Shown piece by piece: positions 17,302 through 27,400 of a stretch of 64,000 nucleotides of DNA. A program made the position numbers and the translations under genes. Where the stretch lies: NCBI RefSeq assembly GCF_037572775.1, contig NZ_JBBHKA010000001.1, positions 2,356,001-2,420,000 on the forward strand, written 5' to 3'. The notes below the pieces were generated by a model. The model saw nothing but the letters and a program-made list of their open reading frames with translations. It was not told the origin of the DNA and did not search any database. How positions within the stretch are numbered: the first letter of the stretch is position 1; each line of letters opens with the position of its first letter. Source of the DNA: Ramlibacter sp. PS4R-6. GTDB lineage: Bacteria; Pseudomonadota; Gammaproteobacteria; Burkholderiales; Burkholderiaceae_C.

Positions 17302-18722
17302 AGTTTTCGCGCCAGCGCGGAGGCGGTCAGCGGGCGGCCCGCGCGCCAGCGGTCCGCCGCGAGGCCGTGGTCGAACACGGCCCCTGCCGCGGCTTCCAGC
17401 GCGTCGTCGTTCGAAGCCAGGCGCGCCGCAACCAGGCCCGCCAGCACGTCGCCGGTGCCGGCGGTCGCGAGCTTCGCGTTGCCCGTGGGGTTGATGCGCG
17501 GCAGCTGTGAAGGCGCAGCGACCACGGTTCCCGAACCCTTGAGCACCACGACGCACCCGAAGCGTTGCGCCAGCGCCTGCGCGGCTGCGACGCGATCGGC
17601 TTGCACGTCCTGCGTCGAGCGTGACAGCAGGCGCGCAGCCTCCAGCGGGTGGGGCGTGACCACGGTGCGCCGGCCGCGCCGCCCTCGGGCTTCGAGCTGC
17701 GATTGCAGTTGCGGGTCCGCGGCGATCGCATTCAGCGCATCGGCATCCAGCACCAGCGCGCGCGCCCTCGAGATCACCTTCGGCAATGCGGCGCGGATGG
17801 CGTCGCCCCCGCCGCAGCCGCAGGCGACGGCCATCGCGGCGAGGTCCAGCGTGCTCCAGTCGCGGATCATCAGCTCGGGCTGCGCGGGATCGACGGGCAG
17901 GGTGTCGCCGAGCAGGCCCACGTAGACGCGGCCCGCGCCGCCATGCAGCGCCCCCGAAGCCGCGAGCAAGGCCGCGCCGGCCATGCCGGGCGCGCCGCCG
18001 ATCACCGCGACGTCACCCCAGGTCCCCTTGTGCGAGGCGTGCGCGCGTTGCGAAAGCGCGGGTGGCCCCGACAGCCAGCCCGTCGGCTCGCCGCCTTCGA
18101 CCCCCAGGTCGTCGAACCAGGTCTCGCCGCATGCGTCGCGGCCGTGCGCCGTGAACAGGCCCGGCTTCAGCGTCAGCAGCGACAGAGTGTGCGTCGCGAA
18201 GACGGACTCACCCGTGCCGGTGTCGGCCGACAGCCCCGAAGGCACGTCGACCGCCAGCACCGGCACGCCACGCATCGCACCGGCCCACTCGCGCATGCGG
18301 CCTTCGAGCGGGCGTGCGGAGCCGATGCCCAGCATCGCGTCGATGGCCAAGTCGAAGCTGGCCGGGACGTCCGATGCGAAACGCACGCCGGCCGCGCGGG
18401 CGCGCTGCAGCGAAGCCTTCGCATCGGCAGGCGCCCTGGCTTCGTCGCCCGCGAGGGTCACGGTCACGTCCTTGCCCCATTGCCGCAGGTGCATCGCGGC
18501 CTCGAAGCCGTCACCGCCGTTGTTGCCGGGGCCGCAGGCCACCCACACGTTCTTCGCGTGCGGCGCGATGGCCAGCGCAAGGCGCGCGACGGCGTGGCCG
18601 GCGCGCTGCATCAGCGTGTGCGCAGGAAGCGAGCCTGCGGCGCCTTGTTCGATGACGCGCGAGGCCGCGACGCCGTGCAAGGGCCAGGGACGGTCGGGCG
18701 TGACGCGGCGCATGGGCCGCAT
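17298..18722 (-). CDS. nnr: bifunctional NAD(P)H-hydrate epimerase / ADP-dependent dehydratase
   Basis: Repair enzyme for damaged NAD(P)H hydrates. The 474-residue protein fuses the epimerase (YjeF N-terminal, about 15-210, with [14 protein letters not shown] near 63-76 and [12 protein letters not shown]) to the ribokinase-like dehydratase (about 235-474, with [20 protein letters not shown] and [20 protein letters not shown], the last being the nucleotide-binding and catalytic segment). This is the standard bacterial fusion. The ATG at 18722 is used; MRR at 18713 is possible. It lies 7 nt behind dadA and is probably the third gene of amidase-dadA-nnr. Confidence 0.92.
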   Translation of the reverse strand: MRPMRRVTPDRPWPLHGVAASRVIEQGAAGSLPAHTLMQRAGHAVARLALAIAPHAKNVWVACGPGNNGGDGFEAAMHLRQWGKDVTVTLAGDEARAPADAKASLQRARAAGVRFASDVPASFDLAIDAMLGIGSARPLEGRMREWAGAMRGVPVLAVDVPSGLSADTGTGESVFATHTLSLLTLKPGLFTAHGRDACGETWFDDLGVEGGEPTGWLSGPPALSQRAHASHKGTWGDVAVIGGAPGMAGAALLAASGALHGGAGRVYVGLLGDTLPVDPAQPELMIRDWSTLDLAAMAVACGCGGGDAIRAALPKVISRARALVLDADALNAIAADPQLQSQLEARGRRGRRTVVTPHPLEAARLLSRSTQDVQADRVAAAQALAQRFGCVVVLKGSGTVVAAPSQLPRINPTGNAKLATAGTGDVLAGLVAARLASNDDALEAAAGAVFDHGLAADRWRAGRPLTASALARKL

Positions 18723-18729
18723 CGTAGCT

Positions 18730-20004
18730 TTACGCCGCGAGGCGCTCCACCCCGAGGCCTTCGATGTCGACCTCGGGCGAACGGCCCGCCATCAGGTCGG
18801 CGATCACGCGTGCGCTGCCGCACGACAGCGCCCAGCCGCTGGAGCCGTGGCCCAGGTTGATCCACACGCCCGGAACGCCGGTGGCGCCGATCAGCGGCGG
18901 GCCGTCGGGCAGCATGGGCCGCGCGCCTTTCCACTCCTGCACCGCGGCGCCGCCGGTGTTGGCGAGCTGCGCCGCGCCGGGGAACCAGTCGCGCAGCACC
19001 TTGTAGAGCGTTTGGAGCGAACCCTCGCGCTTCTTCGACGCGGAACCGCCGATCTCGGCGCTGCCCGCGACGCGCACGCGGTTGCCCAGGCGCGAGATCG
19101 CCACCTTGAAGCGCTCGTCCATGATGCCGCTGCGCGGCGCATTGAGCGGCTCGCGCAGCGGCGCGCTGATCGAATAGCCCCACACGGGCGCGAGCGGGAC
19201 GTCCAGGCCCACGGGCGCCAGCAGCTGCGCCGAGTCGACGCCGCCGCAAACGACCACGGCATTGAAATTCCACTGCGCCGTGCCGCCGTCGGGGCCCCTG
19301 ACCTGCAGCGATCCCGGTGTCGCTCGCGACAGGGGAGCCACCGTGCTGTTGAACTCGAACGCGACGCCGCGCGACTGGCACTCGTTCTTCAGCAGCAGCG
19401 CGAACTGGCGGCAATTGCCCACCTCGTCCTGCGGCAGGTGGATGGCGCCGACGAAGGGCGTGTCGGGGTTGAGCGCGGGCTCCACCTTGCGCGCCTGTTC
19501 GGCATCGACCTCGTGGAACGTCACGCCGGCGTCGCGCAGCACCTGCAGGCCCGGCTGCACCATCTTGCGATCCTTCTCGCCGCGCAGCATCACCAGGTAG
19601 CCCGTGCTGCGGTCGTACTCGAGGTGGAAGTGCTCGGTGATCTCGTGCAGGCGGGTGCGGCTGTAGAAGGCCAGGCGCTGCATGCGCGCGCGGTTCGCGG
19701 CGTAGGTGGCCGCGTCGCAGGAGCGGTACCACTTCCACATCCAGCCGATTTCCGCCGCGGAAAGCGGCAGGCTCAGGCGCACGGGCGCGTGGTCGGACAC
19801 CAGGAAGCGCGCGACCTTGGCCGGCATGCCGGGCGCGGCCCACGGCGTGACGTAGCCCGGCGCGATCACACCGGCATTCGCGAAGCTGGTTTCCTCGGCG
19901 GCGGACGAGCGGCGCTCGAAGACGGTGACCTCGTGGCCGTCGACGGCGAGCTCGAAGGCCGTGGTGACGCCGATGATGCCGGCGCCGATGACGGCGATCC
20001 TCAT
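18730..20004 (-). CDS. dadA: D-amino acid dehydrogenase (DadA-like FAD enzyme)
   Basis: FAD-dependent oxidation of D-amino acids to 2-oxo acids and ammonia, passing electrons to the respiratory chain. It has 424 residues. The FAD-binding GAGIIG is at 7-12, FERRSSAAEETSFANAG follows (the ETSFANAG motif is typical of DadA), then PYVTPWAAPGMP-type residues near 60, and the C-terminal GARPMLPDGPPLIGATGVPGVWINLGHG cap (quoted in parts across the family). The ATG at 20004 overlaps the amidase stop by four bases. A role with the upstream amidase in using D-amino acid derivatives is an inference. Related DAO-family oxidases such as glycine oxidase are an alternative. Confidence 0.85.
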   Translation of the reverse strand: MRIAVIGAGIIGVTTAFELAVDGHEVTVFERRSSAAEETSFANAGVIAPGYVTPWAAPGMPAKVARFLVSDHAPVRLSLPLSAAEIGWMWKWYRSCDAATYAANRARMQRLAFYSRTRLHEITEHFHLEYDRSTGYLVMLRGEKDRKMVQPGLQVLRDAGVTFHEVDAEQARKVEPALNPDTPFVGAIHLPQDEVGNCRQFALLLKNECQSRGVAFEFNSTVAPLSRATPGSLQVRGPDGGTAQWNFNAVVVCGGVDSAQLLAPVGLDVPLAPVWGYSISAPLREPLNAPRSGIMDERFKVAISRLGNRVRVAGSAEIGGSASKKREGSLQTLYKVLRDWFPGAAQLANTGGAAVQEWKGARPMLPDGPPLIGATGVPGVWINLGHGSSGWALSCGSARVIADLMAGRSPEVDIEGLGVERLAA

Positions 20005-21392
20005 GCGCGGGTCTTCTGGAGGGTGGCTTCCGCCTGCGCGGCGACGTTGAGGACCGCCGCGTCGTGCAAGGCGCCTTGCCAGATCATCAGCCCGACGGGC
20101 AGCTCGTCCGGTGCATGGCACGGGATCGAGATCGCGCAGCCGTCGACCATGTTCACGATGCTGGTGTTGCGCAGCAGGAGCGCATTGACGCGGAAGAACT
20201 CGTCGTCGCGCTCGGCGCCGGGCGCCACCTGCGCGAAGGGCGGGGCGACCAGCGGGACGGTGGGCGAGAGCACGGCGTCGAAGCCGCGCAGCGACGCCTG
20301 CAGCTTCGCCATCGCTGCCGCACGGGCGCCGAAGAGCTCGAGGTATTCGTAGGCCTTCATCGCCGCGCCGCCCTCGACGCGCTTGCGCACGCGCGGGTCG
20401 TAGCGGTCGCCGGCGCGCGCCAGCAGCTGGCGGTGCCAGGCGTAGCTTTCCGCGGCGCCGAAGCCGCCGATGGCCTGCATGGGGCCGATGTCGTCGATCG
20501 CGGGGAGGTCGACTTCCTCCACCGCCGCGCCGGCATCGCGCAAGGCCTTGATGGCGCGCTCGAAAGCCCGCGCCACCGGAGCTTCCAGGGCATCGAGCAT
20601 CACGTTGCGGGCGACGGCGAGGCGGTAGCCGGACATCGGCACATCGGCGCGCGGGATCGTCGTCCCTGACAGCAGCTCGTGCACGAGGATCGCGTCGGGC
20701 ACCGAGCGCGTCATCGCGCACACCGTGTCGAGCGTGGTCGACAGCGGCACGCAGCCGTCGGTGGGCACGAGGCGGGCGGTGTTCTTGAAGCCCACGACCC
20801 CGCACAGGGCAGCGGGGGTGCGGATGGAACCGCGGGTGTCCGAGCCCAGCCCCACGAACGCAGCGCCCGTGGCGACCGACACGGCTGCGCCGGACGACGA
20901 CCCGCCGGGGATGCGTCGCGTCGCGCGGTCCGCCGGGTTCCACGGCGTGTCGAAGTGCGGATTGGCGCCCACCCCCGAGTACGCGAACTCGGTCATGTTG
21001 GTGCGGCCCAGGATCGCCGCACCGGCGGCGCGCAGGCGCGCCACGGCCGGCGCATCCTGCGCGGCCGGCGGCGAGCCGGCGAGGGCGACGGAGCCCGCGG
21101 CGGTGGCCTCGCCGCGCACGTCGAACAGGTCCTTGACGGAGACCGCCAGCCCGGCCAGCGGCCTTTGGCCCGAGCCGGGATCGGACGCGGCACGGCGCGC
21201 TTCCTCGAACGTCGGCTTGAGGAAGACGTGCCGGCAGGCCTCGGCCTGGGCGATCGTGATCGATTCCTCGATCTCGCGGGGGGCGGTGGTGTCGCCGCGC
21301 GCGATGGCCGCGCGGACGTGGTGCAGGTCGGGTCGGGAGCGCGGCAAGGGTGAAGCTGCTATAATTTTTGGGTTTTGCCGGGTGGTGCCCAT
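20001..21392 (-). CDS. amidase signature family enzyme
   Basis: Ser-cisSer-Lys hydrolase of about 463 residues. The catalytic Lys is in VSVKDLF (about 87), the cis-Ser in PGGSSSG (about 166) and the nucleophile Ser in GSDTRGSIR (about 189). GRTNMTEFAYSG and FKNTARLVPTDG are further family marks. It could act on an amino acid amide or other amide; it is not GatA because no gatB or gatC is near. The start is uncertain: the ATG at 21392 lies beyond the rpsB -10 element at 21360, and a TTG at 21347 is possible. It is translationally coupled to dadA by an ATGA overlap. Confidence 0.85.
   Translation of the reverse strand: MGTTRQNPKIIAASPLPRSRPDLHHVRAAIARGDTTAPREIEESITIAQAEACRHVFLKPTFEEARRAASDPGSGQRPLAGLAVSVKDLFDVRGEATAAGSVALAGSPPAAQDAPAVARLRAAGAAILGRTNMTEFAYSGVGANPHFDTPWNPADRATRRIPGGSSSGAAVSVATGAAFVGLGSDTRGSIRTPAALCGVVGFKNTARLVPTDGCVPLSTTLDTVCAMTRSVPDAILVHELLSGTTIPRADVPMSGYRLAVARNVMLDALEAPVARAFERAIKALRDAGAAVEEVDLPAIDDIGPMQAIGGFGAAESYAWHRQLLARAGDRYDPRVRKRVEGGAAMKAYEYLELFGARAAAMAKLQASLRGFDAVLSPTVPLVAPPFAQVAPGAERDDEFFRVNALLLRNTSIVNMVDGCAISIPCHAPDELPVGLMIWQGALHDAAVLNVAAQAEATLQKTRA
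21360..21365 (+). promoter_or_regulatory. -10 element of the rpsB promoter
   Basis: A perfect TATAAT followed by a T-run lies 148 nt before the rpsB ATG. With transcription starting near 21372, the leader would be about 140 nt long, long enough for an autoregulatory structure. Confidence 0.6.
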
Positions 21393-21445
21393 GACGGGCG
21401 CCGCGGATGAGCAAAGCAAATCGCGAATCGGGCCCTACCAAGGTG

Positions 21446-21472
21446 TCGTTGCGGGAGCAAAACCCACAACGA
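21446..21472 (+). promoter_or_regulatory. hairpin in the rpsB leader
   Basis: TCGTTG (21446-21451) pairs with CAACGA (21467-21472), with an inner GGG/CCC and an AGCAAAA loop. It is 40 nt before the rpsB start. S2 is known to repress its own rpsB-tsf mRNA in gammaproteobacteria; that this hairpin is part of such an operator is inferred. Confidence 0.4.
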
Positions 21473-21512
21473 TTTCGGGCCGGATTCTAGACCCAACCTT
21501 AGGAAGACATTC

Positions 21513-22265
21513 ATGTCCGTGACCATGCGTCAGATGCTGGAAGCCGGTGTGCACTTTGGCCACCAGACGCGCTTCTGGAACCCGAAGATGGCCCCCTACA
21601 TCTTCGGCCATCGCAACAAGATCCACATCATCAACCTGGAGCGCTCGCTCCCGATGTTCCAGGATGCCAGCAAGTTCGTGCGCCAGCTGGCGGCGAACCG
21701 CGGCACCATCCTGATGGTCGGCACCAAGCGCCAGGCCCGCGACATCGTGAAGGCCGAGGCGCAGCGCGCCGGCATGCCCTTCGTCGACCAGCGCTGGCTG
21801 GGCGGCATGCTCACCAACTTCAAGACGGTGAAGACGTCGCTGAAGCGCCTGAAGGACATGAAGGCCCAGCAGGAAGCCGGCCTCGAGTCCATGAGCAAGA
21901 AGGAACAGCTCATGTTCACGCGCGAGATGGCCAAGCTCGAGAAGGACATCGGCGGCATCCAGGAGATGAACAACCTGCCCGACGCCCTGTTCGTGATCGA
22001 CGTGGGCTTCCACAAGATCGCCATCGCCGAAGCCAAGAAGCTGGGCATCCCGATCGTCGGCGTGGTCGACTCCAACCATTCGCCCGTCGGCATCGACTAC
22101 GTCATCCCCGGCAACGACGACTCGGCCAAGGCCGTGACGCTGTACGCGCGCGGCATCGCCGACGCCGTGCTGGAAGGCCGCGCCAACGCCGCTGCGGACG
22201 TGCAGCGCGCCGTGTCCGAAGGCGGCGACGAATTCGTCGAAGTGCAGGAAGGCGCGTCCGCCTAA
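21513..22265 (+). CDS. rpsB: 30S ribosomal protein uS2
   Basis: Structural protein of the small subunit, 250 residues. It starts [26 protein letters not shown], a classic S2 N-terminus (quoted in part), and contains [14 protein letters not shown] and [14 protein letters not shown]. The AGGAAG site lies 9 nt before the ATG. It heads the rpsB-tsf-pyrH-frr cluster. Its promoter (-10 at 21360) lies about 150 nt upstream, and a hairpin separates it from tsf. Confidence 0.98.
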   Translation: MSVTMRQMLEAGVHFGHQTRFWNPKMAPYIFGHRNKIHIINLERSLPMFQDASKFVRQLAANRGTILMVGTKRQARDIVKAEAQRAGMPFVDQRWLGGMLTNFKTVKTSLKRLKDMKAQQEAGLESMSKKEQLMFTREMAKLEKDIGGIQEMNNLPDALFVIDVGFHKIAIAEAKKLGIPIVGVVDSNHSPVGIDYVIPGNDDSAKAVTLYARGIADAVLEGRANAAADVQRAVSEGGDEFVEVQEGASA

Positions 22266-22287
22266 GCGGCCGGTCCCATTCCGAGAT

Positions 22288-22311
22288 GAAGGGGGCTTTC
22301 GGGCCCCCTTC
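22288..22311 (+). terminator. rpsB-tsf intercistronic hairpin (attenuator-like)
   Basis: A 9-bp GC-rich stem, GAAGGGGGC (22288-22296) and GCCCCCTTC (22303-22311), with a 6-nt loop. There is no U-tract, so full termination is unlikely. A similar intercistronic terminator or attenuator exists between rpsB and tsf in E. coli, where it sets the S2 to EF-Ts ratio. Confidence 0.55.
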
Positions 22312-22342
22312 GACCATCAAGAAACACCCAAGGAAGAGAAAC

Positions 22343-23236
<894 letters not shown>

Positions 23237-23296
23237 GGCCTTTTCCCGCAACCAAGCCGCTACACTCGACCCCGTATTCGAAAAGGACCTCCCCCC

Positions 23297-24019
23297 ATGA
23301 CCGACGCCAAGCCGGCCCACAAGCGAATCCTGCTGAAGCTGTCCGGTGAAGCACTCATGGGGGACGATGCCTTCGGCATCAACCGCGCCACCATCGTCCG
23401 CATGGTCGAGGAGGTCGCAGAGGTCGTGAACATGGGCGTCGAGGTGGCCATCGTCATCGGCGGCGGCAACATCTTCCGCGGCGTCGCGGGCGGCGCCGTC
23501 GGCATGGACCGCGCCACGGCCGACTACATGGGCATGCTGGCGACGGTGATGAATTCGCTGGCGCTCGCCGACGCGATGAACAAGCAGGGCCTGGTGGCCC
23601 GCGTCATGTCGGCCATCGCGATCGAGCAGGTCGTCGAGCCCTACGTGCGTCCCAAGGCCTTGCAGTACCTCGAGGAAGGCAAGGTCGTCATCTTCGCCGC
23701 CGGCACCGGCAACCCTTTCTTCACCACCGATACGGCCGCCGCGCTGCGCGGCGCGGAGATCGGCGCCGAGCTCGTGCTCAAGGCGACCAAGGTCGACGGC
23801 GTGTACACCGCCGACCCCAAGAAGGACAGCGCCGCCAAGCGCTACGAACGCATCTCGTTCGACGAGGCGATGGCGCAGAATCTCGGCATCATGGACGCCA
23901 CGGCGTTCGCGCTGTGCCGCGACCAGAAGCTGCCCATCAAGGTCTTTTCGATCTTCAAGCACGGCGCGCTGCGCCGCGTGGTGATGGGCGAGGACGAGGG
24001 CACGCTCGTCTACGCCTGA
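23297..24019 (+). CDS. pyrH: UMP kinase
   Basis: Phosphorylates UMP to UDP in pyrimidine nucleotide synthesis; a hexameric bacterial-type enzyme. It has 240 residues with the N-terminal [12 protein letters not shown] (ATP site), [10 protein letters not shown] near 55, the UMP-binding [13 protein letters not shown] near 137-149, and [14 protein letters not shown]. It follows tsf by 60 nt and precedes frr by 29 nt, the standard proteobacterial order. The AAGGA site is 8-12 nt from the ATG. Confidence 0.97.
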   Translation: MTDAKPAHKRILLKLSGEALMGDDAFGINRATIVRMVEEVAEVVNMGVEVAIVIGGGNIFRGVAGGAVGMDRATADYMGMLATVMNSLALADAMNKQGLVARVMSAIAIEQVVEPYVRPKALQYLEEGKVVIFAAGTGNPFFTTDTAAALRGAEIGAELVLKATKVDGVYTADPKKDSAAKRYERISFDEAMAQNLGIMDATAFALCRDQKLPIKVFSIFKHGALRRVVMGEDEGTLVYA

Positions 24020-24048
24020 GGGCAGAGGAAAAAGAGGAGAGCAAACCC

Positions 24049-24618
24049 ATGGCAGCGACCAACATCCCCGAGATCAAGAAACACGCGCAGGAGCAGATGG
24101 ACAAGACCATCGCCGCGCTGAAGACGACCCTCTCGCACATCCGCACCGGGCGCGCCAATCCCGGCATCCTGGACACCGTGCACGTCGATTACTACGGCAG
24201 CAACGTGCCGATCACGCAGGTCGCGAACGTGGCCGTGCTCGATGCGCGCACGCTCTCCGTGCAGCCCTGGGAAAAGGGCATGGGCCCCAAGATCGAGAAG
24301 GCCATCCGCGACAGCGACCTGGGCCTGAACCCCGCCGCGATGGGCGACCTCATCCGCGTGCCGATGCCGCCGATGAGCGAGGAGCGCCGCAAGGAGATGA
24401 CGAAGCTGGTGCGCCACGAAGGCGAGAACGCCAAGATCGCCGTCCGCAACCTGCGCCGCGACGCCAACGACCACGCCAAGCGCCTGGCCAAGGACAAGCA
24501 CATCTCCGAGGACGAGGTGAAGCGCTCCGAGGGCGACATCCAGAAGGTGACCGACAAGCACATCGCCGACATCGATGCGCTCATCCACCAGAAGGAGCAG
24601 GAGATCATGGCCGTCTGA
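24049..24618 (+). CDS. frr: ribosome recycling factor
   Basis: With EF-G it splits post-termination ribosomes. It has 189 residues, slightly longer than the E. coli protein. Domain I coils include [19 protein letters not shown] and [22 protein letters not shown] (quoted in part), domain II includes [16 protein letters not shown]. The AGAGGAG site lies just before the ATG at 24049. It is cotranscribed with pyrH and followed by uppS after 17 nt. Confidence 0.98.
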   Translation: MAATNIPEIKKHAQEQMDKTIAALKTTLSHIRTGRANPGILDTVHVDYYGSNVPITQVANVAVLDARTLSVQPWEKGMGPKIEKAIRDSDLGLNPAAMGDLIRVPMPPMSEERRKEMTKLVRHEGENAKIAVRNLRRDANDHAKRLAKDKHISEDEVKRSEGDIQKVTDKHIADIDALIHQKEQEIMAV

Positions 24619-24635
24619 GCCGGGTCTCCACTCAC

Positions 24636-25349
24636 ATGACGCATCAGCGCACCCCGCATCACGTCGCGATCGTCATGGACGGCAACGGCCGCTGGGCGAC
24701 GCGCCGCTTCCTGCCGCGGGTCGCGGGCCACAAGAAGGGCATGGATGCGCTGCGCGCCTGCGTGAGGCATTGCGGCGAGCGCGGCGTGAAGGTGCTCACC
24801 GTCTTCGCCTTCTCTTCCGAAAACTGGAACCGTCCCGCCGACGAAGTCTCGGCGCTGATGGAGCTGCTGGCCGTCGCGCTCGCGCGCGAGGTGCCGCAGC
24901 TGGCTGCCGAAGGCGTGCGCCTGCACTTCATCGGCGAGCGCAGTGCGCTCAGCGACAAGGTGCGCGACGGGCTCGAAAAGGCCGAGGCCGCGACCGCGGG
25001 CAACACGAAGTTGGCGTTCAACGTCTGCTTCAACTACGGCGGCCGCTGGGACATCGCCCAGGCCGCAGCACGCCTGGCGGCGCGGGGCGAGCCGATCACC
25101 GAGGCGAGCATGGCCGAAGCCATGGCGCTCGCGCATGTGCCCGACCCCGACCTGATCATCCGCACCGGCGGGGAGCAGCGCATCTCCAACTTCCTGCTCT
25201 GGCAGGCCGCGTACTCGGAGCTGTATTTCAGCGACAAGCTCTGGCCCGATTTCGATGCCGCCGCGCTCGACGCCGCCTTCGCGGACTACGCGTCGCGCGA
25301 GCGGCGTTTCGGCAAGACCTCGGAGCAAGTGGCCCAGAAGGTGGCGTGA
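24636..25349 (+). CDS. uppS: undecaprenyl diphosphate synthase
   Basis: Cis-prenyltransferase making the C55 lipid carrier for peptidoglycan and O-antigen. It has 237 residues. The catalytic Asp15 is in [12 protein letters not shown], followed by [20 protein letters not shown], and the C-terminal [21 protein letters not shown] motif (quoted in part across the family). The stop overlaps the cdsA start by one base (TGATG). Confidence 0.97.
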   Translation: MTHQRTPHHVAIVMDGNGRWATRRFLPRVAGHKKGMDALRACVRHCGERGVKVLTVFAFSSENWNRPADEVSALMELLAVALAREVPQLAAEGVRLHFIGERSALSDKVRDGLEKAEAATAGNTKLAFNVCFNYGGRWDIAQAAARLAARGEPITEASMAEAMALAHVPDPDLIIRTGGEQRISNFLLWQAAYSELYFSDKLWPDFDAAALDAAFADYASRERRFGKTSEQVAQKVA

Positions 25350-26200
25350 TGCTGAAAACGCGCATCATCACCGCGCTCGTCATGCTGGCGATCCTGCTGC
25401 CGGCGCTGTTCTGGCCGTCGCCGTATCCCTTCGCGGCCGTCGTCCTCGTGCTGCTGGCGGGGGGCGCCTGGGAATGGGGCCGCCTCAATGGCTTGACCAT
25501 GGGTGCATCGGTGGCGGTGGGCGTGATCTGCCTGGTGCTGTGCGGTGCGTCGTGGATGGCGGGCCTGATCGAAAAGCCCCTCGGCCTGCTGTGGGCCATC
25601 GCCGGCGCGCTGTGGGTGATCGGTGGGGCGCTGCTGCTGCGCATGGGCGTGGCGGGCTGGCCGCGCATCCCGCGTGCGCTGCGGCTGGTGCTGGGCGTGC
25701 TGGCCCTGTGGGTCGCGTGGCTTGCGGCGGCGCAAGCGCGCTTCATCGGCATCAATTTCCTGCTGTCGGTGCTGGTGCTGGTGTGGGTGGCCGACATCGC
25801 GGCCTATGCCGCCGGACGCACCTTCGGCCTGAAGTTCACGAAGAACAAGCTCGCGCCCGCGATCAGCCCCGGCAAGAGCTGGGAAGGCGCGTGGGGCGGC
25901 ACGCTGGGTGTGCTGGTGCTGGGGGTGTGCTGGGTGCTGGCCGACCGTTCGCTCGACGCCGCGGTGCCCAGCCTGTACACGCGCCTCGCCACGGTCGGCT
26001 GGTGGCTGTTCGCGATCGCCGCGGTCTTCCTCACTGCGATGAGCGTCGTCGGCGACCTGACGGAGTCGCTCGTCAAGCGCAGCGCCGGCATGAAGGACTC
26101 CAGCAACCTGCTGCCCGGCCACGGCGGCGTGCTCGACCGTGTCGACGCGTTGCTGCCCACGCTGCCGCTGGCGATGTTCATCGCGGGAATCGTCGGATGA
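25349..26200 (+). CDS. cdsA: phosphatidate cytidylyltransferase
   Basis: Inner-membrane enzyme that makes CDP-diacylglycerol for all phospholipids. It has 283 residues with about seven or eight hydrophobic segments. The CDP-alcohol signature near the C-terminus is intact: SLVKRSAGMKDSSNLLPGHG then GVLDRVD with the metal-binding Asp residues. ISPGKSWEGAWGG lies before it. It overlaps dxr by four bases (ATGA). Confidence 0.96.
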   Translation: MLKTRIITALVMLAILLPALFWPSPYPFAAVVLVLLAGGAWEWGRLNGLTMGASVAVGVICLVLCGASWMAGLIEKPLGLLWAIAGALWVIGGALLLRMGVAGWPRIPRALRLVLGVLALWVAWLAAAQARFIGINFLLSVLVLVWVADIAAYAAGRTFGLKFTKNKLAPAISPGKSWEGAWGGTLGVLVLGVCWVLADRSLDAAVPSLYTRLATVGWWLFAIAAVFLTAMSVVGDLTESLVKRSAGMKDSSNLLPGHGGVLDRVDALLPTLPLAMFIAGIVG

Positions 26201-27390
26201 AGCGCCAGCGCGTCGCCGTCCTCGGCTCGACCGGCTCCATCGGCGCGAACACGCTGGACGTGATCCGCCGCCATCCCGCCCGTTTCGAGGTCTTCGCGTT
26301 GACGGCGGCGACCCAGGTCGACACCCTGCTCGAGCAGTGCGCGGCCTTCCAGCCGCAGCTGGCCGTGATGGCGAACGAGGCCGCAGGCCGCGAGCTCGCG
26401 CGCAAGATCGAGGGCCGCGGCTGGCCGACGAAAGTGCTGTGGGGCGCCAGGGCGCTCGAGGACGTGGCGTCGCACGAGCAGGTCGACACCGTGATGGCCG
26501 CCATCGTCGGCGCAGCGGGCCTCGCGTCGTGCCTGGCCGCTGCGCGCGCCGGCAAGCGCCTGCTGCTGGCCAACAAGGAGGCGCTGGTCGTGGGCGGCGA
26601 GCTGTTCCTGGCCGCGGTGGAGAAGGGCGGGGCGCAGCTGCTGCCCATCGACAGCGAGCATTCGGCGATCTTCCAGTCGCTGCCCGAAGACCCGTCGACG
26701 TGGCCCGCGCGCGTCGAGAAGATCATCCTCACCGCTTCGGGCGGGCCGTTCCGCACGCGCGACCCGAAGAGCCTGCGCGACGTCACGCCGGAAGAGGCGG
26801 TCGCGCACCCCAACTGGGTGATGGGCCGCAAGATCTCGGTCGATTCCGCGACGATGATGAACAAGGCGCTGGAGGTGATCGAGGCGCGCTACCTGTTCGG
26901 CCTCGCGCCCGAACGGCTGGAGGTGGTGATCCACCCGCAAAGCGTCATCCACTCCATGGTCCAGTACCACGACAAGTCCGTGGTCGCGCAACTGGGCACG
27001 CCGGACATGCGCGTGCCCATCGCCTACGGCCTGGCATGGCCCGACCGCGTCGAGTCCGGCGCGCAGGCGCTCGATTTCCACAAGCTCGCGGACATGACAT
27101 TCGAGGCCATGGACAGCCGCGGGCACCCCGAGCGCTTCCCGGGCCTGGCGCTCGCCTGGCAGGCGCTTCGCGCGCCGGCGGGCACCACGGCTGTGCTGAA
27201 TGCCGCGAACGAGGTGGCGGTGGAGGCCTTCCTGGCGCGCCGCATCCGCTTCGACGGCATCCATGCGGTGAACCTTGCAACTTTGTCGGCGGTTGCGGCA
27301 TCCAACCCCGCAACGCTGGACGACCTGCTGGACCTGGACGCGCGCGCCCGCGCCGCCGCCACCGCCCAGGTAGCCCGGCTCCAAGCCTGA
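26197..27390 (+). CDS. dxr: 1-deoxy-D-xylulose 5-phosphate reductoisomerase
   Basis: Second step of the MEP isoprenoid pathway, NADPH-dependent. It has 397 residues. The cofactor motif LGSTGSIG is at 9-16, LLANKEALVVGG near 127-138, the metal and substrate site LPIDSEHSAIFQ near 150-161, and SVDSATMMNKALEVIEA near 210-226. Its product feeds undecaprenyl synthesis by UppS in the same operon. It overlaps cdsA by four bases and is 10 nt ahead of rseP. Confidence 0.97.
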   Translation: MKRQRVAVLGSTGSIGANTLDVIRRHPARFEVFALTAATQVDTLLEQCAAFQPQLAVMANEAAGRELARKIEGRGWPTKVLWGARALEDVASHEQVDTVMAAIVGAAGLASCLAAARAGKRLLLANKEALVVGGELFLAAVEKGGAQLLPIDSEHSAIFQSLPEDPSTWPARVEKIILTASGGPFRTRDPKSLRDVTPEEAVAHPNWVMGRKISVDSATMMNKALEVIEARYLFGLAPERLEVVIHPQSVIHSMVQYHDKSVVAQLGTPDMRVPIAYGLAWPDRVESGAQALDFHKLADMTFEAMDSRGHPERFPGLALAWQALRAPAGTTAVLNAANEVAVEAFLARRIRFDGIHAVNLATLSAVAASNPATLDDLLDLDARARAAATAQVARLQA

Positions 27391-27400
27391 AAGGGGCCCG

